Assembly: GCA_000697055.1 (NCBI GenBank)
Contig: JNDT01002401.1
Location: 1 to 64,000 of the forward strand
Direction: 5' to 3'
Source: Saksenaea vasiformis B4078
Taxonomy: Eukaryota; Mucoromycota; Mucoromycetes; Mucorales; Saksenaeaceae
DNA: 64,000 nucleotides
Positions 38,636 to 51,066 of this stretch are shown here, piece after piece. Made by a program: the position numbers and the translations under genes. Position 1 is the stretch's first letter. The number at the start of each line of letters is the position of its first letter. The notes under the pieces are model-generated. The model did not search any database, was not told the DNA's origin, and saw only the letters and a list, made by a program, of their open reading frames with translations.

Positions 38636-39978
38636 TACACTCCTAGAAAGAAAGTCTGTCTACACTTGAGTAAACTCCGCCTACCCCATATCTTATGCTT
38701 TATCTTTCTCCACCACTTTTGCTTTGTAGCATTATACACGAGACCCATATCATGGCAGAAATAAGATATATCATATTATAAATGTGTATGAAGCTTTTGG
38801 GGAAGATCTAGTAGCTCGTGTAGCCACCATTCGCTTCAATAACTTCTCTGCATCTTTTCCCCATTGATGCGACTAGATTCTGGCAAACACTCTGCGGCAT
38901 CGCGTGCCATTCTTCCAACACAGCCTCCTCCAACTGCTTTGGATTTCTAATCAAGTGCCTTCTCGGTGCCAAACGGCGCTCAACTTCGTTCCAAAGATGT
39001 TCGATCGGATCCAAATCGGGGCTCTGTGCTGGCCATTTTACCATCACAGACACTCCGTTTTCTTCCTTCCATTGCCTCGCTTCCTTTCCTGTATGGCTTG
39101 AAGCGCCATCCTCTTGAAAAAGGAGATCTTGCGTGTTGTTATCGTCTAAGAATGGAAGCAGGTATCTTTCCAGGACATTAGTGTACGCGGCCTGGTTCAT
39201 TCTCCCTGGAACCACAGTGATAGGGCCAACTCCAGCAGCAGTAAAGCAGGCCCAAACCATCACTGAACCACCGCCATACTTGGTTGTGCCTGTTATATGT
39301 TCTTTAAGAAGTGCTTCTCCACGCTTCCGCAGCACTCGTTTCCGGCCATCGTTGCCTGAGACACGGAATCGGGATTCATCTGACCAAATGACACTTCCCC
39401 ATTGTTGATCAGTCCAATTGAGGTGTTCCTTGGCCCATGCAAGTCTTTTCTCTTTGTGTTTTTCTGTTAGACTAGGTTTACGCCTTGGTCTACACGAAGA
39501 AAAACCAAGATCATGGACGGCATGACGAAATGTCGGTAGCGAGACATTTACACAAGTTGCGGAGAATCTGTAGTGATGATCAACCAAAGGGGCAAAACGA
39601 TCGTGACGGATCGAGCGTTCAATGAGACGTAATGATCGTTCTCTAAGCTTTCTCGGTCTTCCCGTTCTAGGTTTCGACGCGGTAGTTCCAGTTTCATTGA
39701 ATCTTTTTACTATTTTTTGGACCGTAGATCGATCCAGTCCCCTGGACTTAGCGATTGTGCCATACGACATTCCAGCCTCCCTCATGCCCACGATGATCGC
39801 ACGCTCTTCCACTGAAATTTCAGTATTTGGTTTGCGAGTGTTGTTAGAGATATCCTGAAGAGGCATAGTAGCTAGTTTACGAGAGAAGTGAGAAAAGTCG
39901 AGTGATATTCCTATCCTACGCGTTTTACACTTTGCGGAGTTTATTCAAGTGTAGACAGACTTTCTTTCTAGGAGTGTA
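38636..39978. mobile_element. Intact Tc1-like DNA transposon
   Basis: A 1339-bp element (38638-39976) flanked by the TA duplications 38636-38637 and 39977-39978. The terminal inverted repeats, 38638-38680 and 39934-39976, are 43 bp with a single mismatch and begin CACTCCTAGAAAGAAAGTCT. It contains one uninterrupted transposase frame. It sits inside repeat copy F, so it is younger than that repeat. Near-identical ends and an intact gene suggest recent, possibly continuing activity. Confidence 0.95.
38808..39866 (-). CDS. Tc1-family transposase
   Basis: Cut-and-paste DDE transposase of 352 residues, close to the usual 340-350. The N-terminal paired-type helix-turn-helix region includes GMSYGTIAKSRGLDRSTVQK, followed by the TGRPRKL hook. 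The catalytic residues lie in VIWSDESRF, LLFQEDGASSH and SPDLDPIEHLWNEVERRL, with about 35 residues between the second Asp and the Glu. No stop or frameshift is present. It starts about 110 bp inside the right terminal repeat and ends about 130 bp from the left one, the normal Tc1 layout. Confidence 0.95.
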   Translation of the reverse strand: MPLQDISNNTRKPNTEISVEERAIIVGMREAGMSYGTIAKSRGLDRSTVQKIVKRFNETGTTASKPRTGRPRKLRERSLRLIERSIRHDRFAPLVDHHYRFSATCVNVSLPTFRHAVHDLGFSSCRPRRKPSLTEKHKEKRLAWAKEHLNWTDQQWGSVIWSDESRFRVSGNDGRKRVLRKRGEALLKEHITGTTKYGGGSVMVWACFTAAGVGPITVVPGRMNQAAYTNVLERYLLPFLDDNNTQDLLFQEDGASSHTGKEARQWKEENGVSVMVKWPAQSPDLDPIEHLWNEVERRLAPRRHLIRNPKQLEEAVLEEWHAMPQSVCQNLVASMGKRCREVIEANGGYTSY

Positions 39979-40475
39979 TGTCACGAATTGACATCCTTAG
40001 CGGGGATGCTAAAAGGAAAGAGAAATGTTCCCCTTAAATACGGATCACTTCCTGTTATCTGAAATATCTTTTGCGTGTGTGACAAAAGAAGTCTGTGTTC
40101 AACATGCATTTTGCCTGAGACAATGGAATCCTGTTTCTGACACAACCGTTGCATGAAATAAGAACACAATCGATGACATCCCTTTGCATGATACGATAAT
40201 GCCCTATCACCGGCACGCCTTCTGCATGAGACGAACAACCCTAACACAACCATAATGTGGAAGAATATGACACGCGAACGTAAAAACATGTACTTCAAAA
40301 CGCAGACTTCATCTGGAAGACAGGCCGAATAACCTCAGATAGACTCAAAATCATGGGAAAAATCCTGTAAAATTTTCAATATATACATGCAATATAGACG
40401 AGTTTAGGAAAAAAAAAAGAGAACAATATAGGGAAAAGAAAGATGCAATAAGGACAGACAACTAGATAAGCTAGC

Positions 40476-43400
40476 TTATCCACGGTATGTACCGCCACGG
40501 AAAAGATACAACATCTCTTGGAGACCGAGACGTCCCAGTTTCTGGCCAGAACCTTCTCCCAGAGCACCATCACACAGTTCCTTCAATCTTTGTCAGATTT
40601 CCTTCCTCTTAAAGTGAAACATCATACCTGTTTTTTCTTCTGAAGTTCTAGGATTCGATCTTCCACTGTGTTGTTGACAAAAATACGATGTACTTCGACA
40701 TTTTTCGTTTGGCCAATACGATGCACTCGATCGATAGCTTGATTTTCTAAGGCAGGATTCCACCAGATATCCATCAACTAAACATATATTAGGACGATGT
40801 CTTTGTACAATATATCGAAAGTCCACACTTACAATAGCACTATATACAAAAGGAGCGCGAACCGTAAATATGAGTAAACATGGTACCTAACTTTTTAAAC
40901 CCCACTTCTTACCGATTAGCCACAGTTAACTATCAACGGCCAGTAAGTATATGGATTAACGAGTGGATGCATTTAACTTACATTGAGTCCCAAGGAGCCA
41001 CATTTCGTGGAAACCAGGAGTACCGTGATCGACGGGTCTGTGTAAAACTCTTGGAGCAGCGCATCACGTTTGCGGATATTCATTGAACCATCGTAACGAA
41101 TGAATTTATGCCCGCCGTTTTTGAGAGGGCGTTCGATGAGATCAAGCTACGACCAACATGGTTTAGAAGAGAAAAATGGTAGTGTTACCCAACTTACAAA
41201 ACTGGTAAATTGTGAGAACACCACAGTTTTCTCTTTTCCGTTGGTGACACGTCGAGTTTCGTTCAGAATCTGCAACATCTTGTCGATCTTGGTACTTGAA
41301 ATAAATTCTTGAACTTTTGCAATCTTGGCAGCTTCCTCAGGTTTAGGCTGGTCTTCAAACTCCTTGTACAGTTCGGGAGCGTGGGTCTTGAGGAATACCT
41401 CGACGGATACCACATTGTCACGCTGCAAAGTGCAACGACACTGGGGACAGCGCTTGTTATTACCGTCATCCGTATTGAGATAGTCTTTCCGCAGTGTCAT
41501 TAACAGACGGCTTATCACATAGGTAGGACTTACTGTATAAGCACTCGCGACACAAAATATGACCACATTGAGCAATGATCTGCGCTTGATCTGCCATGTC
41601 CATGCAGATTGGACACTGGTAACACCAAACCATGAGCAAACCTTGTTACCTATCGCAGAACAACTCACCTCTATTTGGGAAAAATCATCACTGCCTTCGA
41701 GTAATCGACTGACAACATTGGTCGGCATTTTCTCGGCAATAATTGTTTGTTCTTGTTCGTTTGCCTCTCCATCAGGTCCTTCCTGCATAGTAAGACTAGG
41801 ATGCAGACAAGCTTGCCGGAGACGTAGCAACAGTACCAGGACCTACAAGGAATCGCAGATCAACATCTCTTCCTCAATCCACTGATATATGCTTACCGAT
41901 GAATAGTTCTTCATGACTGTACCAGCATCGACGTACTTGTTGAATCGTGCTTGTGCTTTAGCATCGACATAGTCATAAAATTGACGTTCATCATCAGTGA
42001 AATCCACATGTGTGAAATGGACGTTTCTTTCAGGTAGCGAAAGAATCGGCTTGCCGTCAATCTTTGCTTTCTTCGATCGTCGAAGGGAAATAGCTATTAG
42101 AAACGCATAATAAGGTTTCCTGAGCATTCAAACATCTTCTTTTTCTGTCGTACCTTTAAGCAAAATTTGAACCTTTTTTAATGCCTATTTAAACGCCATC
42201 AGCTTTTCTTGTCCTTTCTTTTGGCAGTTACACAATGAATTAACATTTACCTGTTCATGAGCACCTGTTCGCATAGGCTTTGAGATCTCGTCTCTAAACT
42301 CCTCCCATTCGCAATAAGGACGAATTTGTAAAAACTTGATTAAGGAATACCTACATTGGCACGTTTAGATAATCATGAAGATAGAAGCGGTACATACAAC
42401 TCATCAATTTTGTTTTGGATTGGGGTAGCTGTCAAGCACCATCGATGGGTAGAACTTAGACGACAGCTAATGAATACGTTAGAACTTGAAAATCAAGCTG
42501 CTACATTCAGTCATACCATGCTTCTGCCATTCGCGTTCTCTTGTTTTTGATGAGATGTGCCTCGTCTAATATAACTCTAAGCCGAATGTAAGCAAAGACG
42601 CTTACGGCATTATTCGGAGTACAAACCTATGGAAATCTAACCGACTAAGTGGACCTCGTCTACTTTCGTCCTCAACTAGATCGTTGGCAACCATGCTATA
42701 AGATGTGATGATAACTATGAAACATTAGTAAGATAGTTTGTAAAACCGTTTAAAAAGATTATACCGTCAAAAGGTGCTAGTGTACGTTCTTCGGTTGTTC
42801 TTCCTTGACCGTGATGAACACATACATTGAGTTTTGGTTCGGTTTTGTCCAAAATCTCTCTTTGCCATTGGCCAATCAGCGCAACAGGGCAAACTACAAG
42901 TGTTGCCTTGGTTTTGATCATTTGCTCTGGTTGTTTCCCTCTTCGTTTTGGAGGGAGCGTAGAGAGATCCGTGGCATCATCACGTTTCCGATCAACAATG
43001 AGAGCCATGGCTTGGATCGTCTATGAAACATATTTTTTAAGTTATCATAATATTTTCTCCGATTCTGCATGTTTCCTTACCTTGCCAAGACCCATATCAT
43101 CTGCTAAAATGCCGCCCTTGTTCGTCGAACTTTCCGTCTTAAGCATCCATTGAAAACCAATTTTTTGATGCTCCAACAGACTGACCGCCAGACCATCAGG
43201 GGTACCTGTTCTATCTTCGGGTGGAGGTACATCGTGAGTAATGTTTTCAAGTAAAGCACGCAGCTCTTTTTCCGCTTGTCCAGGATCGGCAATTTTTGGC
43301 ATTGCTCCTGAGGAATAATTTTGGCGGAAACGTGGCATCGATGAAGAGTTAAACAAGATCCTGTGCCGAGCCTGATCCTGATGAATCATTCCCATGATAG

Positions 43401-44505
43401 ATTCAAGAGCCGAGTAATCGTCGCAGCAGTCCTCGTCATCAAAGTCATCTTCTTCGTCGTCGTCTAGATCACAGTATTTCATATTCTTTGTCGCCATCCA
43501 CGTGTTGTTAGGCTGCTTCAGTTTATAGTCTCCATATGGATTATAAATAGATTCTGTGCTGCCGTTCATCAGAGCCGGATGACCAAAGAAGAGGTTCTGT
43601 AACGCCGGAAAAGAGTACCAGGACGGATGGATGGCCATCGGTGTTGGTGCTGGTTCATTCTCTCTTGTTAAATCAACAACGTTACTGTCGTCTTCTATTT
43701 CGATCATGTTCACGGGCTGTTTTCCGTTATTCCGGGAAGGTGTGTAAGAACCACTACTTTGCTGCACCTGTGCTGAACTGTTGTTCTGTGCGGACATGTA
43801 CTGGGTAATATCGGGTTCAACTTTCAGACGTTTCATCGGTCGATTTAAATCTTCCATCGAGGGCCATTGGCGCTGGTGCATCAGGGAAGTGTGGTTTCCA
43901 GACGCCAGAGAGGCATTAATATGATTATGTTGTTGAGAACATGCTGGTTCAAACTGAGACCCTTGTACTGACGTTGGATAGGTCGGCATGGAATTGATTG
44001 CCGTTGATTGGGCTGGCATTGGGTTTGAGGAAGTTGAGGATTCTGGCACCGAATTAGACGCATTGCTTTCGCCTCGAAGCTCTCTATCTAATTGCTCCTG
44101 AAGCTGGCGTGCATACATCAAATCTTTCTTTGTTGTGCGTTCAATTTCTTCCTCGATTCGTTGCTGCGCTTGTATCTCTTCCAAGTCAATTCCCAGAGAT
44201 TGAAGCGTCTCGGGTGAAAGAAATCCGTCTGTAAATAATGAAAATGTTTCGGTATTTTCTCTGGTATTTGAGGCATGCGATGTGGATATGTTGTTGCTAG
44301 ATCTATAGTCTGACGGATTATCTGAATTTGTTCCATTGCCTTCGGTTAAGTCAAGAACACAATCGTCATCGGTCTCGTCATTCTGATCATAGGTCGGCTC
44401 TCTCTGAGTGGAATCAAATGCCTCGGATCCTGCTTCGTATACAGGCAATGAAAGGTAACTGGTGTCGGATCCTATCATCTCAGGAGTATTGTAGTTAAGG
44501 TGCAT
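40476..44505 (-). CDS. SNF2/RING translocase with SUMO-interaction motifs (Uls1-like)
   Basis: A nuclear protein expected to act as a SUMO-directed DNA translocase with ubiquitin-ligase potential. The N-terminal exon starts at 44505 and is acidic and Ser/Asn/Gln-rich. It has two SUMO-interaction-like motifs, DCVLDLTEG and NVVDLTREN. The ATPase follows: SLLEHQKIGFQWML, GGILADDMGLGK at an exon end, TLVVCPVALIGQW, then later exons. A C3HC4 RING is inserted in the helicase (CPICMDMADQAQIIAQCGH, CRECL, CPQCR across introns). Helicase C motifs are EKTVVFSQFTSF, LMDIWWNPALENQAIDRVHR and IGQTKNVEVHRIF. The last exon reads ELCDGALGEG ... EMLYLFRGGTYRG before the TAA at 40476. The RING inside the SNF2 core plus N-terminal SUMO motifs fit Uls1/Ris1 better than Rad5 (no HIRAN domain) or Rad16. 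Confidence 0.87.
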
Positions 44506-47337
44506 GGTATAGGCTTTTGCACGTAATTCTATGTCGATTGAAAAGCCTTTTTGCGCTGGCCAATGGCATTAATTTGTGGTGTCTGGGAATGAATTTTGCA
44601 AAAGTCATTGTAGAGTGGCAAGCTTCAGGCTGTATCATTCATTTGATCGTGCTATGACGGAGGAAGGCTTAGAAATGCCCCATTATCTATACGCATGCGT
44701 ACGATAATGAATATGACCCTCCGAGCAAGGTGATGGAAAATTTATCTTAGCTGATATCCTCCACGCTGCGGCGATCGAAGTTGTAAGATCACTTTACACG
44801 TGTGTATATATACGCCACGACAAACAGCAAAAGTACTTGAGTACTGTAACGATGGCGAGAGAATAGCAAAAGGAGCAGAGTCAAATAGCAAAATAGGCAT
44901 CGTAATTGCGAAGTACTATTATTAAAATTCACAACGAGAATGAAGGAAAACTATTATCTGATCTTCAAAGAGAGCCTCGTATTCGATGCACCGATAAACT
45001 GTCTACTACTCACCTCGATTTTTCGTATGCTGAAAAGTGTCCAACCGCTATCTTGGCCAGCACAATGCTATGGAAAAGCGGTTCTTGATGGACATGTCTT
45101 TATTCAACGAATAGTCGATCAAGGACCGGTTTTTTAATCGTGTAAAAACAAATTCTTTGAAATGCTTGTAAGACTTGACATATCAGTTTTCGGATAATCA
45201 TTTAGTCCATAAATGATGAACCATGCTGAAAAAAGTGAAAAAATCTTCCCAGGGCAAGGAACTCTGATCCAGTTGTAGCATTATGAAAGGAAAGTTGCCT
45301 GACGGCAGAAAATCCAGATCAGGTGTCACGAAGATATGCCCGGATTCTGATTGCGTGCTTATAGAAATTTTGGTAGTTCTTTGAAGATATACAACGAAAG
45401 ACGCGGTGTAGCCAGCTGGAAAAGGGGTTAACAACTAGTAGGGAAGCTACAATCACTACAATATATCAGCTGCCATATCTGAGGAAGCAGTAATAGATTT
45501 ATCTCTGAGACAGCCTCAGGCTACATATGTGTCCAAAAAAGAAAAAAAGAGAAGCTTAACGGAAAAGAAGTGACGAAAGTTCGTGGTTACATGCACGAGC
45601 TGAACAATTTCTGGCCTATATATCTAATGTAATGGACGTGCTGGATGAACACGATACATTACAAAAGCACATAAGGTTAATACCAAATCGGCACCTTTAA
45701 TCTGGACACTCTCTCCAGCTTATTCGTTTTTCTGCTATATACGCGTCTAAGGCTTTCTCTAGATATTTGAGATTTACGAGTCTATATCTTTCTGTTTGCG
45801 AACGGTGACCGCAGCGACACTTGCGGCGACAGTGACTCTTACGATGACCTTATCCATAGTGGCGAGCCTTGCATAGACCTCGACACTAGCTGCGGTCGCC
45901 GTAGCGGCCTTCATGCACATGTAGGGTAAAATGAATGGTCCGATTCATATTGCTTCAGTTTGATATACTACAACAGGCAATAAAACCGACGACCCTTTAT
46001 TATATAGCTGACCATTCACTGTTCAGTTCCTCTATTTAGCCCCTGTGAAGATACCACCCTAAATACAGTTGTTGCTATCGCCACAGTGATCGATACTAGT
46101 AGCAGTGACTAAAAATCAAAGGTGAGACCTGCAATTAGCTCACAGGCCACCCAAACAAAAAGATTTCTCTCAGATGTACCACATCTCGCCCTGAATCGTG
46201 TTTACCATTGTCGATTACTACGCTCCGAACCTTCTGGTCGATAGCAGAAAAGGAAGAATGTTCTTTGTAGCCGTGTATATCAATGTTGCTAGCGTTCGTG
46301 TTTGAATACTCAGAAATGGAATAAATGCTTCCGCTGCACATTATTCATAGCATCAGCTATTGTTCACTGATTGTTTGAATAATTGAAATGGATATTTCGG
46401 GTTACGATAATACGCCAAGCGTATCCTTCCTGAAACTCGCTTCTTTGATCTCAAAGGCTCTATGAAGAAATCTGCTGTCTGACAAGGTAATAATGGTGCT
46501 GACCGTAGGCAACGATATTACGGCAGAAACTTCTGATACAATGACATAAAGGCCAGATGCTGCCAATCCGTACGACTATAGTTTTCATCAGACAAATTAA
46601 CTAACATTTAAATGACTATGTAGGGCGCAGATTGTTATGGCAGCGAGCCAGTACAGGTTTGTAAGATTAGTACGAGTATATTTTAATTGCTCTAAAATCA
46701 CAACGAGCAACTTGACACGATGGATCGCGTCGACTTGTCTCGCAGCTCGCGCAATAGTGCTCTTTTTCTGCCACCTGTAGCAAATGCACTTTGGATCCAA
46801 AAGAGACTGAGGTATAGGACCTCTTCACAGCTTCTCCTTGCATACAAATTGGCAAACACCCGTGCTACAGTTCCGAGACATTAATTCTTGACGATTATGA
46901 ACGTTCTAAGCTTCATGACCAAGAACGGTTGTGCAACTTTGCGGGACTCCGACGCAGCAAAGTCAATCAAAAAAGGCTAACAGCTGCATTTCTCTCCTTG
47001 TCCCACCACACAAGTTGCCATGACACATAGAATTTTCGTTACTTTACTTAAGAACTTCCAGTTCGCTGTGCAGCTTACTAGATTATAATACGTAGGGGAA
47101 TACGCAAAGACAAGCAGTTGATGAAGCACATTTCTGGCTTACGACACGTGCGACGTACTTCTAGTGAAACGAGAAAAAATTTTCGGTTTTTGTGAATTCG
47201 ACCGATCCTCTTCGGGCGTCCGCTCTGTGAGTTACACTTTCACATGAACTGAAATGCTCTATTAGCTCAAACAGTCCTTGGGAAGCGCAAGCATAAAAAT
47301 ATTATTTTTGAAAAGCTGAAACGGTAACGTACTAGAA
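44506..47337. other. Gene-poor intergenic region
   Basis: About 2.8 kb with short frames only. A GC-richer segment at about 45800-45920 encodes an Ala/Val-rich minus-strand frame of about 50 residues without any known motif. A minus-strand frame at 46600-46850 contains CASCETSRRDPSCQ and could be an old transposase fragment. Neither is called as a gene. Confidence 0.4.
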
Positions 47338-48152
47338 CTAAAACGGGGATGGTGTGAAGCGGAGATAAGGTTTGACGACGCGGACACCTTTGGGGAAAAT
47401 CTTCTGAGCCTCTTCAGTAGAGACACTTGGATGTACAATCACATCATCACCCTTCTTCCAGTTTCCAGGTGTAGTGATGCGGTGCTTATCTCCCAATTGT
47501 AACGAGTCCACCACGCGTAATATCTCATCAAAATTACGTCCAGTGGAGGCCGGATAAGACAGAATCAGCCGGATTGTCTTTTTGGGATCAATGATAAAGA
47601 CAGAACGCACTGTGAATGGGATCCCTTTCGCATCCACATTAGTAGCATCCTTTGAGAATGAATTTAGTTCATGTCAATATTGATTTCCTTTCTTCACCTG
47701 TTGATCCAGCATATCATACAAAACTGACACCTTACGATCGGCGTCCGCAATGATAGGAAATTTGAGCTTCACGTCGTTCACTTCATTGATATCGTCCACC
47801 CACTTCTTATGGTCTTCCAAATTGTTGGCCGAAAGTCCAATAACTTTGACATCACGAGCGTCAAATTCATCCTGGAGCGCAGCAACAAGTCCTAATTCAG
47901 TGGTACATACTGGTGCTATAATGTGGTATAAGATAAAAAGTTCTTCAAATTAAAAGAAATTCGTCTTACTGAAATCAGCTGGGTGAGAGAATAGTATGGT
48001 CCATTTGTCACCAATAAAATCATGGAATTTGATTGGGCCGATTGTAGTTTGGGCTTCAAAGTCTATCGCACACGAAAACAGCTAAGTACTAGTTTCAGGA
48101 CGTCAGTACAAGTTAACTTACCGGGAGCGATGGAACCTAGACGAAGAGACAT
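47338..48152 (-). CDS. 1-Cys peroxiredoxin (Prx6 type)
   Basis: A thiol peroxidase that reduces hydrogen peroxide and lipid peroxides. The start MSLRLGSIAPG at 48152 is followed by an intron, then FEAQTTIGPIKFHDFIGDKW and ILFSHPADF, another intron, and TPVCTTELG with the peroxidatic Cys. The resolving Cys of 2-Cys enzymes is absent. Downstream are FPIIADADRKVSVLYDML, then VRSVFIIDPKKTIRL, YPASTGRNFDEILRVVDSLQ and NWKKGDDVIVHPSV, all typical of the Prx6 C-terminal half. It has no obvious mitochondrial presequence, so a cytosolic location is likely. Length is about 220 residues, as expected. Confidence 0.94.
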
Positions 48153-49689
48153 GTTTTTGGATAAAAAGAAGAAAAGATACGTGCTTATCTTGCTTATCGC
48201 ACTATTTATACGAAACGTCTAACAATCATGTGGTTGCTTGCATCAAACACACAGATGATTGGATGGGTAGAGGCGATAATGCCATCGACATCTAGGATGA
48301 GATCAGATCGTGGGAAGCAAAAGAATTAAACGATAGACAAGGAAACTTTGGTGGACGCCCACAAGCATACTGTGCAACATGTACTGTTTGTTTCAGGGTT
48401 GACTTCGTTTTTCCTAAGGCCGATCGCAAATGGTTATCCTTGAAGAAAAAAGAACAACTACGACTTCTATGACTTCTGTGAAAGACTTCTGTTTACAAAA
48501 TGCGTTGTCTTCTAGTACTTTTTTGGCAATAAGTAGTTGATTCAATATGACCGAAACATGCTGGACACTGCCAATATTGTACATTGCATGAATTACAACA
48601 ACCTCTGCTGGCTACCAGGATTTCCTACCAACTCACAAGAGCCAGCTGTACTATTAATAACTGTTGCATATCTACTTTTCGTGCTTTTAGTCGCCGACGA
48701 TTGTCTCCATTGTATCCAGTGTGTAGGCAACATCTTCAAGCGTTTTCACTCGTCGTCTCTTTGTTATGTTGGAGCTCTTAGTTCAATTCAGATGCCAGCC
48801 GACGCCCTTTTCCACATAAGTACCAAGCAGCCGTTGTTTCATTGATAATCCATACCAGATACATAGTTCTGGGCATACAAATTCACTGAGGCGATACTAG
48901 ACCGAATCGAAACGCGAACAATATGAAACGACCGAGTCTGACACCACACAAACTTCTTGATGCCATCCGTATTTTAAACACCTCTACAACGTCAATTCTG
49001 TTCTCTCCTCCTGAAAGAAAATGAATACAATCATTAAACGGGAGATGGGCATTCAAAGAGATCTATAAATCATTTTCTTAATCCTTCGCGTGTTCCTCCT
49101 CATATCCCGTCCTTGCCATCACTGTGTGCGGCGCGGCATCCACAGATGTGTAGGGTTACTCTTGGGGATAAGTAAGACGACATTCAAGTATAACTCGATT
49201 TATTTATCATGAATGAACTTTCCTGCTCTCTATATGGATCTTGTGTCCACGGCGGAACCAATTTGATGCAAGTAAATTATCAGTTTGTTGTCAATTTATG
49301 TACTGTTAACTGCGTATTAAGTTTCTTCCTTAGCGCAAAATGGGCTTCTCGCGCACCCTTTTGAGAAAGTTCTTGTTGTAAAGAGCTGTTCTTTTTTTTT
49401 CGTCTACAGTGCTTAATACTGCGTTCATAATAATTGTTGATATGGCCTCCGCCCGAAATTGCCTTAGCTTACGCGCTCCCTATTATGCAAGACAAGTGAG
49501 TGAAATATTGCTATTTGCAAAAGTTCGTACGTTATATAGCAAGAGCTACCGTAAATCCGATTGATGCAGCGCATTACAATCCAAAACCGGTCACTCCCAC
49601 CAGTAACATGTACTTTCGTATACCAGGCATGAATGAATTTCGTGTCAATCGAGAAGCAAGTTCATGCAAGTAAAAAGGCTTGTAAATTA
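48153..49689. other. Gene-poor spacer upstream of peroxiredoxin
   Basis: No gene is recognised. Minus-strand sequence at 48535-48860 shows short patches resembling the truncated gene at 24753-25060 (AGGGC(A/G)TC(A/G)GCTGGCAT), with stops, suggesting a decayed related fragment. Confidence 0.35.
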
Positions 49690-49790
49690 GCAGGATCATA
49701 CCTGACTCTTTGCTAGTACAAATTCGGCTTATGAGCGGGAGACTTATTTGGAGTAGCATAAATGCTGATTCAATACCCACGCTCAAGTTT
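49690..49790 (-). repeat. Degenerate foldback arm of the dispersed family (copy H)
   Basis: CAAATTCGGCTTATGAGC, ACTTATTTGGAGTAGCATAA and TGATTCAATAC match, with mismatches, the reverse complement of the left arm of copy A. Only the arm survives. Confidence 0.45.
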
Positions 49791-51066
49791 GGTTGTACAA
49801 GCATGTTCCGTTTTTCAAATAGGTTACTTTTTGGGAGATGCTATAGCGATGTTGACATAGTGCGTGTTTTCTGACTTTGGGCATCAATATGATCCCTGCA
49901 TTGGACTTTCAACAAACAGTAAAATTCAAAGCACGAAAAGTATTGCCGCCGCACTATTAAGGTTTGAAGATTGTGCGACAAACAACAAACATGTGCGTTA
50001 CTTTAAACCAAAGGGAATTTCAGAAACTATTTTCCGTTTATGTTGTTTAAAAGACGCGATAACTAGACTTTTCATAACAGCTTGTTTCCTTGTTGAATGT
50101 GGCCTATTTTTTCAAAGAAGGTCTCTCTGTGTAGAGGTCAATATCTACAAAGAAATGGTGGCTACAACCATACGATCCAGAGCTAGGCTGGGTATGGACT
50201 ATGCTGAACCACATTCTCTTGCATCATCGCATTGCATCAATCAGTCGCATCAATGCTTCGGCCTACTTGAGGCATGTCCCTCTCCAAGGCAGTCATTATC
50301 CCACAATGACGTAGAATTATTCCAGATCAATCTTCGTTATGCTCATGTACAGCGCGGTTCAATTGACGGGGATTTTGTCTGATTTATGACATTCAATGAT
50401 GCTATAAGGCTGATGATCTTGCTATTATTCCAAGGCGATCATATCTTAGAGGCGTGGAAAACCGTGCTCCATCAACATATCCATACACATGACCGACACG
50501 AGTTCCCACTTTAAGGAATCGGAACACATTTGATTAATAGAAGACTTTTTGCATTCTCTTCCAGCGTCAAACAGATGTTATAGAATAGGGCAACCCTTTT
50601 TCTTGTGCCAGAAAAGGAGGTCGCTCCTTATTTTCATGTCATTGTCTTACGTTACACTGCTTTATATTACGAAGTTTAGTCTGCGTGGACGGGTACAAGT
50701 TAGAACTTTATCAGGACAAAGTTCCTGTTTGCTGCTACTTCTCCCCGACCGGCTCAATTATTATCGGAAGCGTGTGAAATACCTGACGTTTGACATTCGG
50801 TTTGTTCAGATTAAGAAATAAACGTCGGTCGAGGTTCGGGTAAGATCCAGTACATAGCGTCGTACGGACGTTACTTCCTTTTTCTCTATTTGTTACTTGC
50901 CTTGGAAAAAGGAAAACGGTGCAATTCTTGATCCAACTTTGTGGTCAAAATGTTTATTTTCGGACAACCCTCCCTAGTAATTTGAAAGCAAGTCGTGACG
51001 GTATAAATGCCGTTGCAGTGCATTATTTTCTTTCTCCATCTCTTTCTCAAAAAACACTACGTAACA
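49791..51066. other. Spacer upstream of the aminotransferase
   Basis: One uninterrupted plus-strand frame of about 172 codons runs at 49864-50382, but it lacks an ATG at its start and any recognisable motif. The final 250 bp are the likely promoter of the downstream gene. Confidence 0.35.

Larger units (their letters stand above)
38455..40365 (+). repeat. Dispersed repeat, copy F, split by a Tc1 element
   Basis: The left part (to 38637) carries ATCAACACAGCCAAGATAAC, CTCGGGGCAGAGG and GCAGTCTAAATGGCAGAC. The right part (from 39977) resumes with ATTGACATCCTTAGCGGGGA, CCCTTAAATACGGATCAC, a few CATGAGACGA-like units and the shared end ACTTCATCTGGAAGACAGG. Removing the transposon restores the block order of copies A and B. 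The foldback left end is missing or very diverged. Confidence 0.8.

Noticed and set aside
49864..50382. 172-codon open frame as a gene
   Set aside because: It has no ATG at the start, no recognisable motif and no splice or promoter context.
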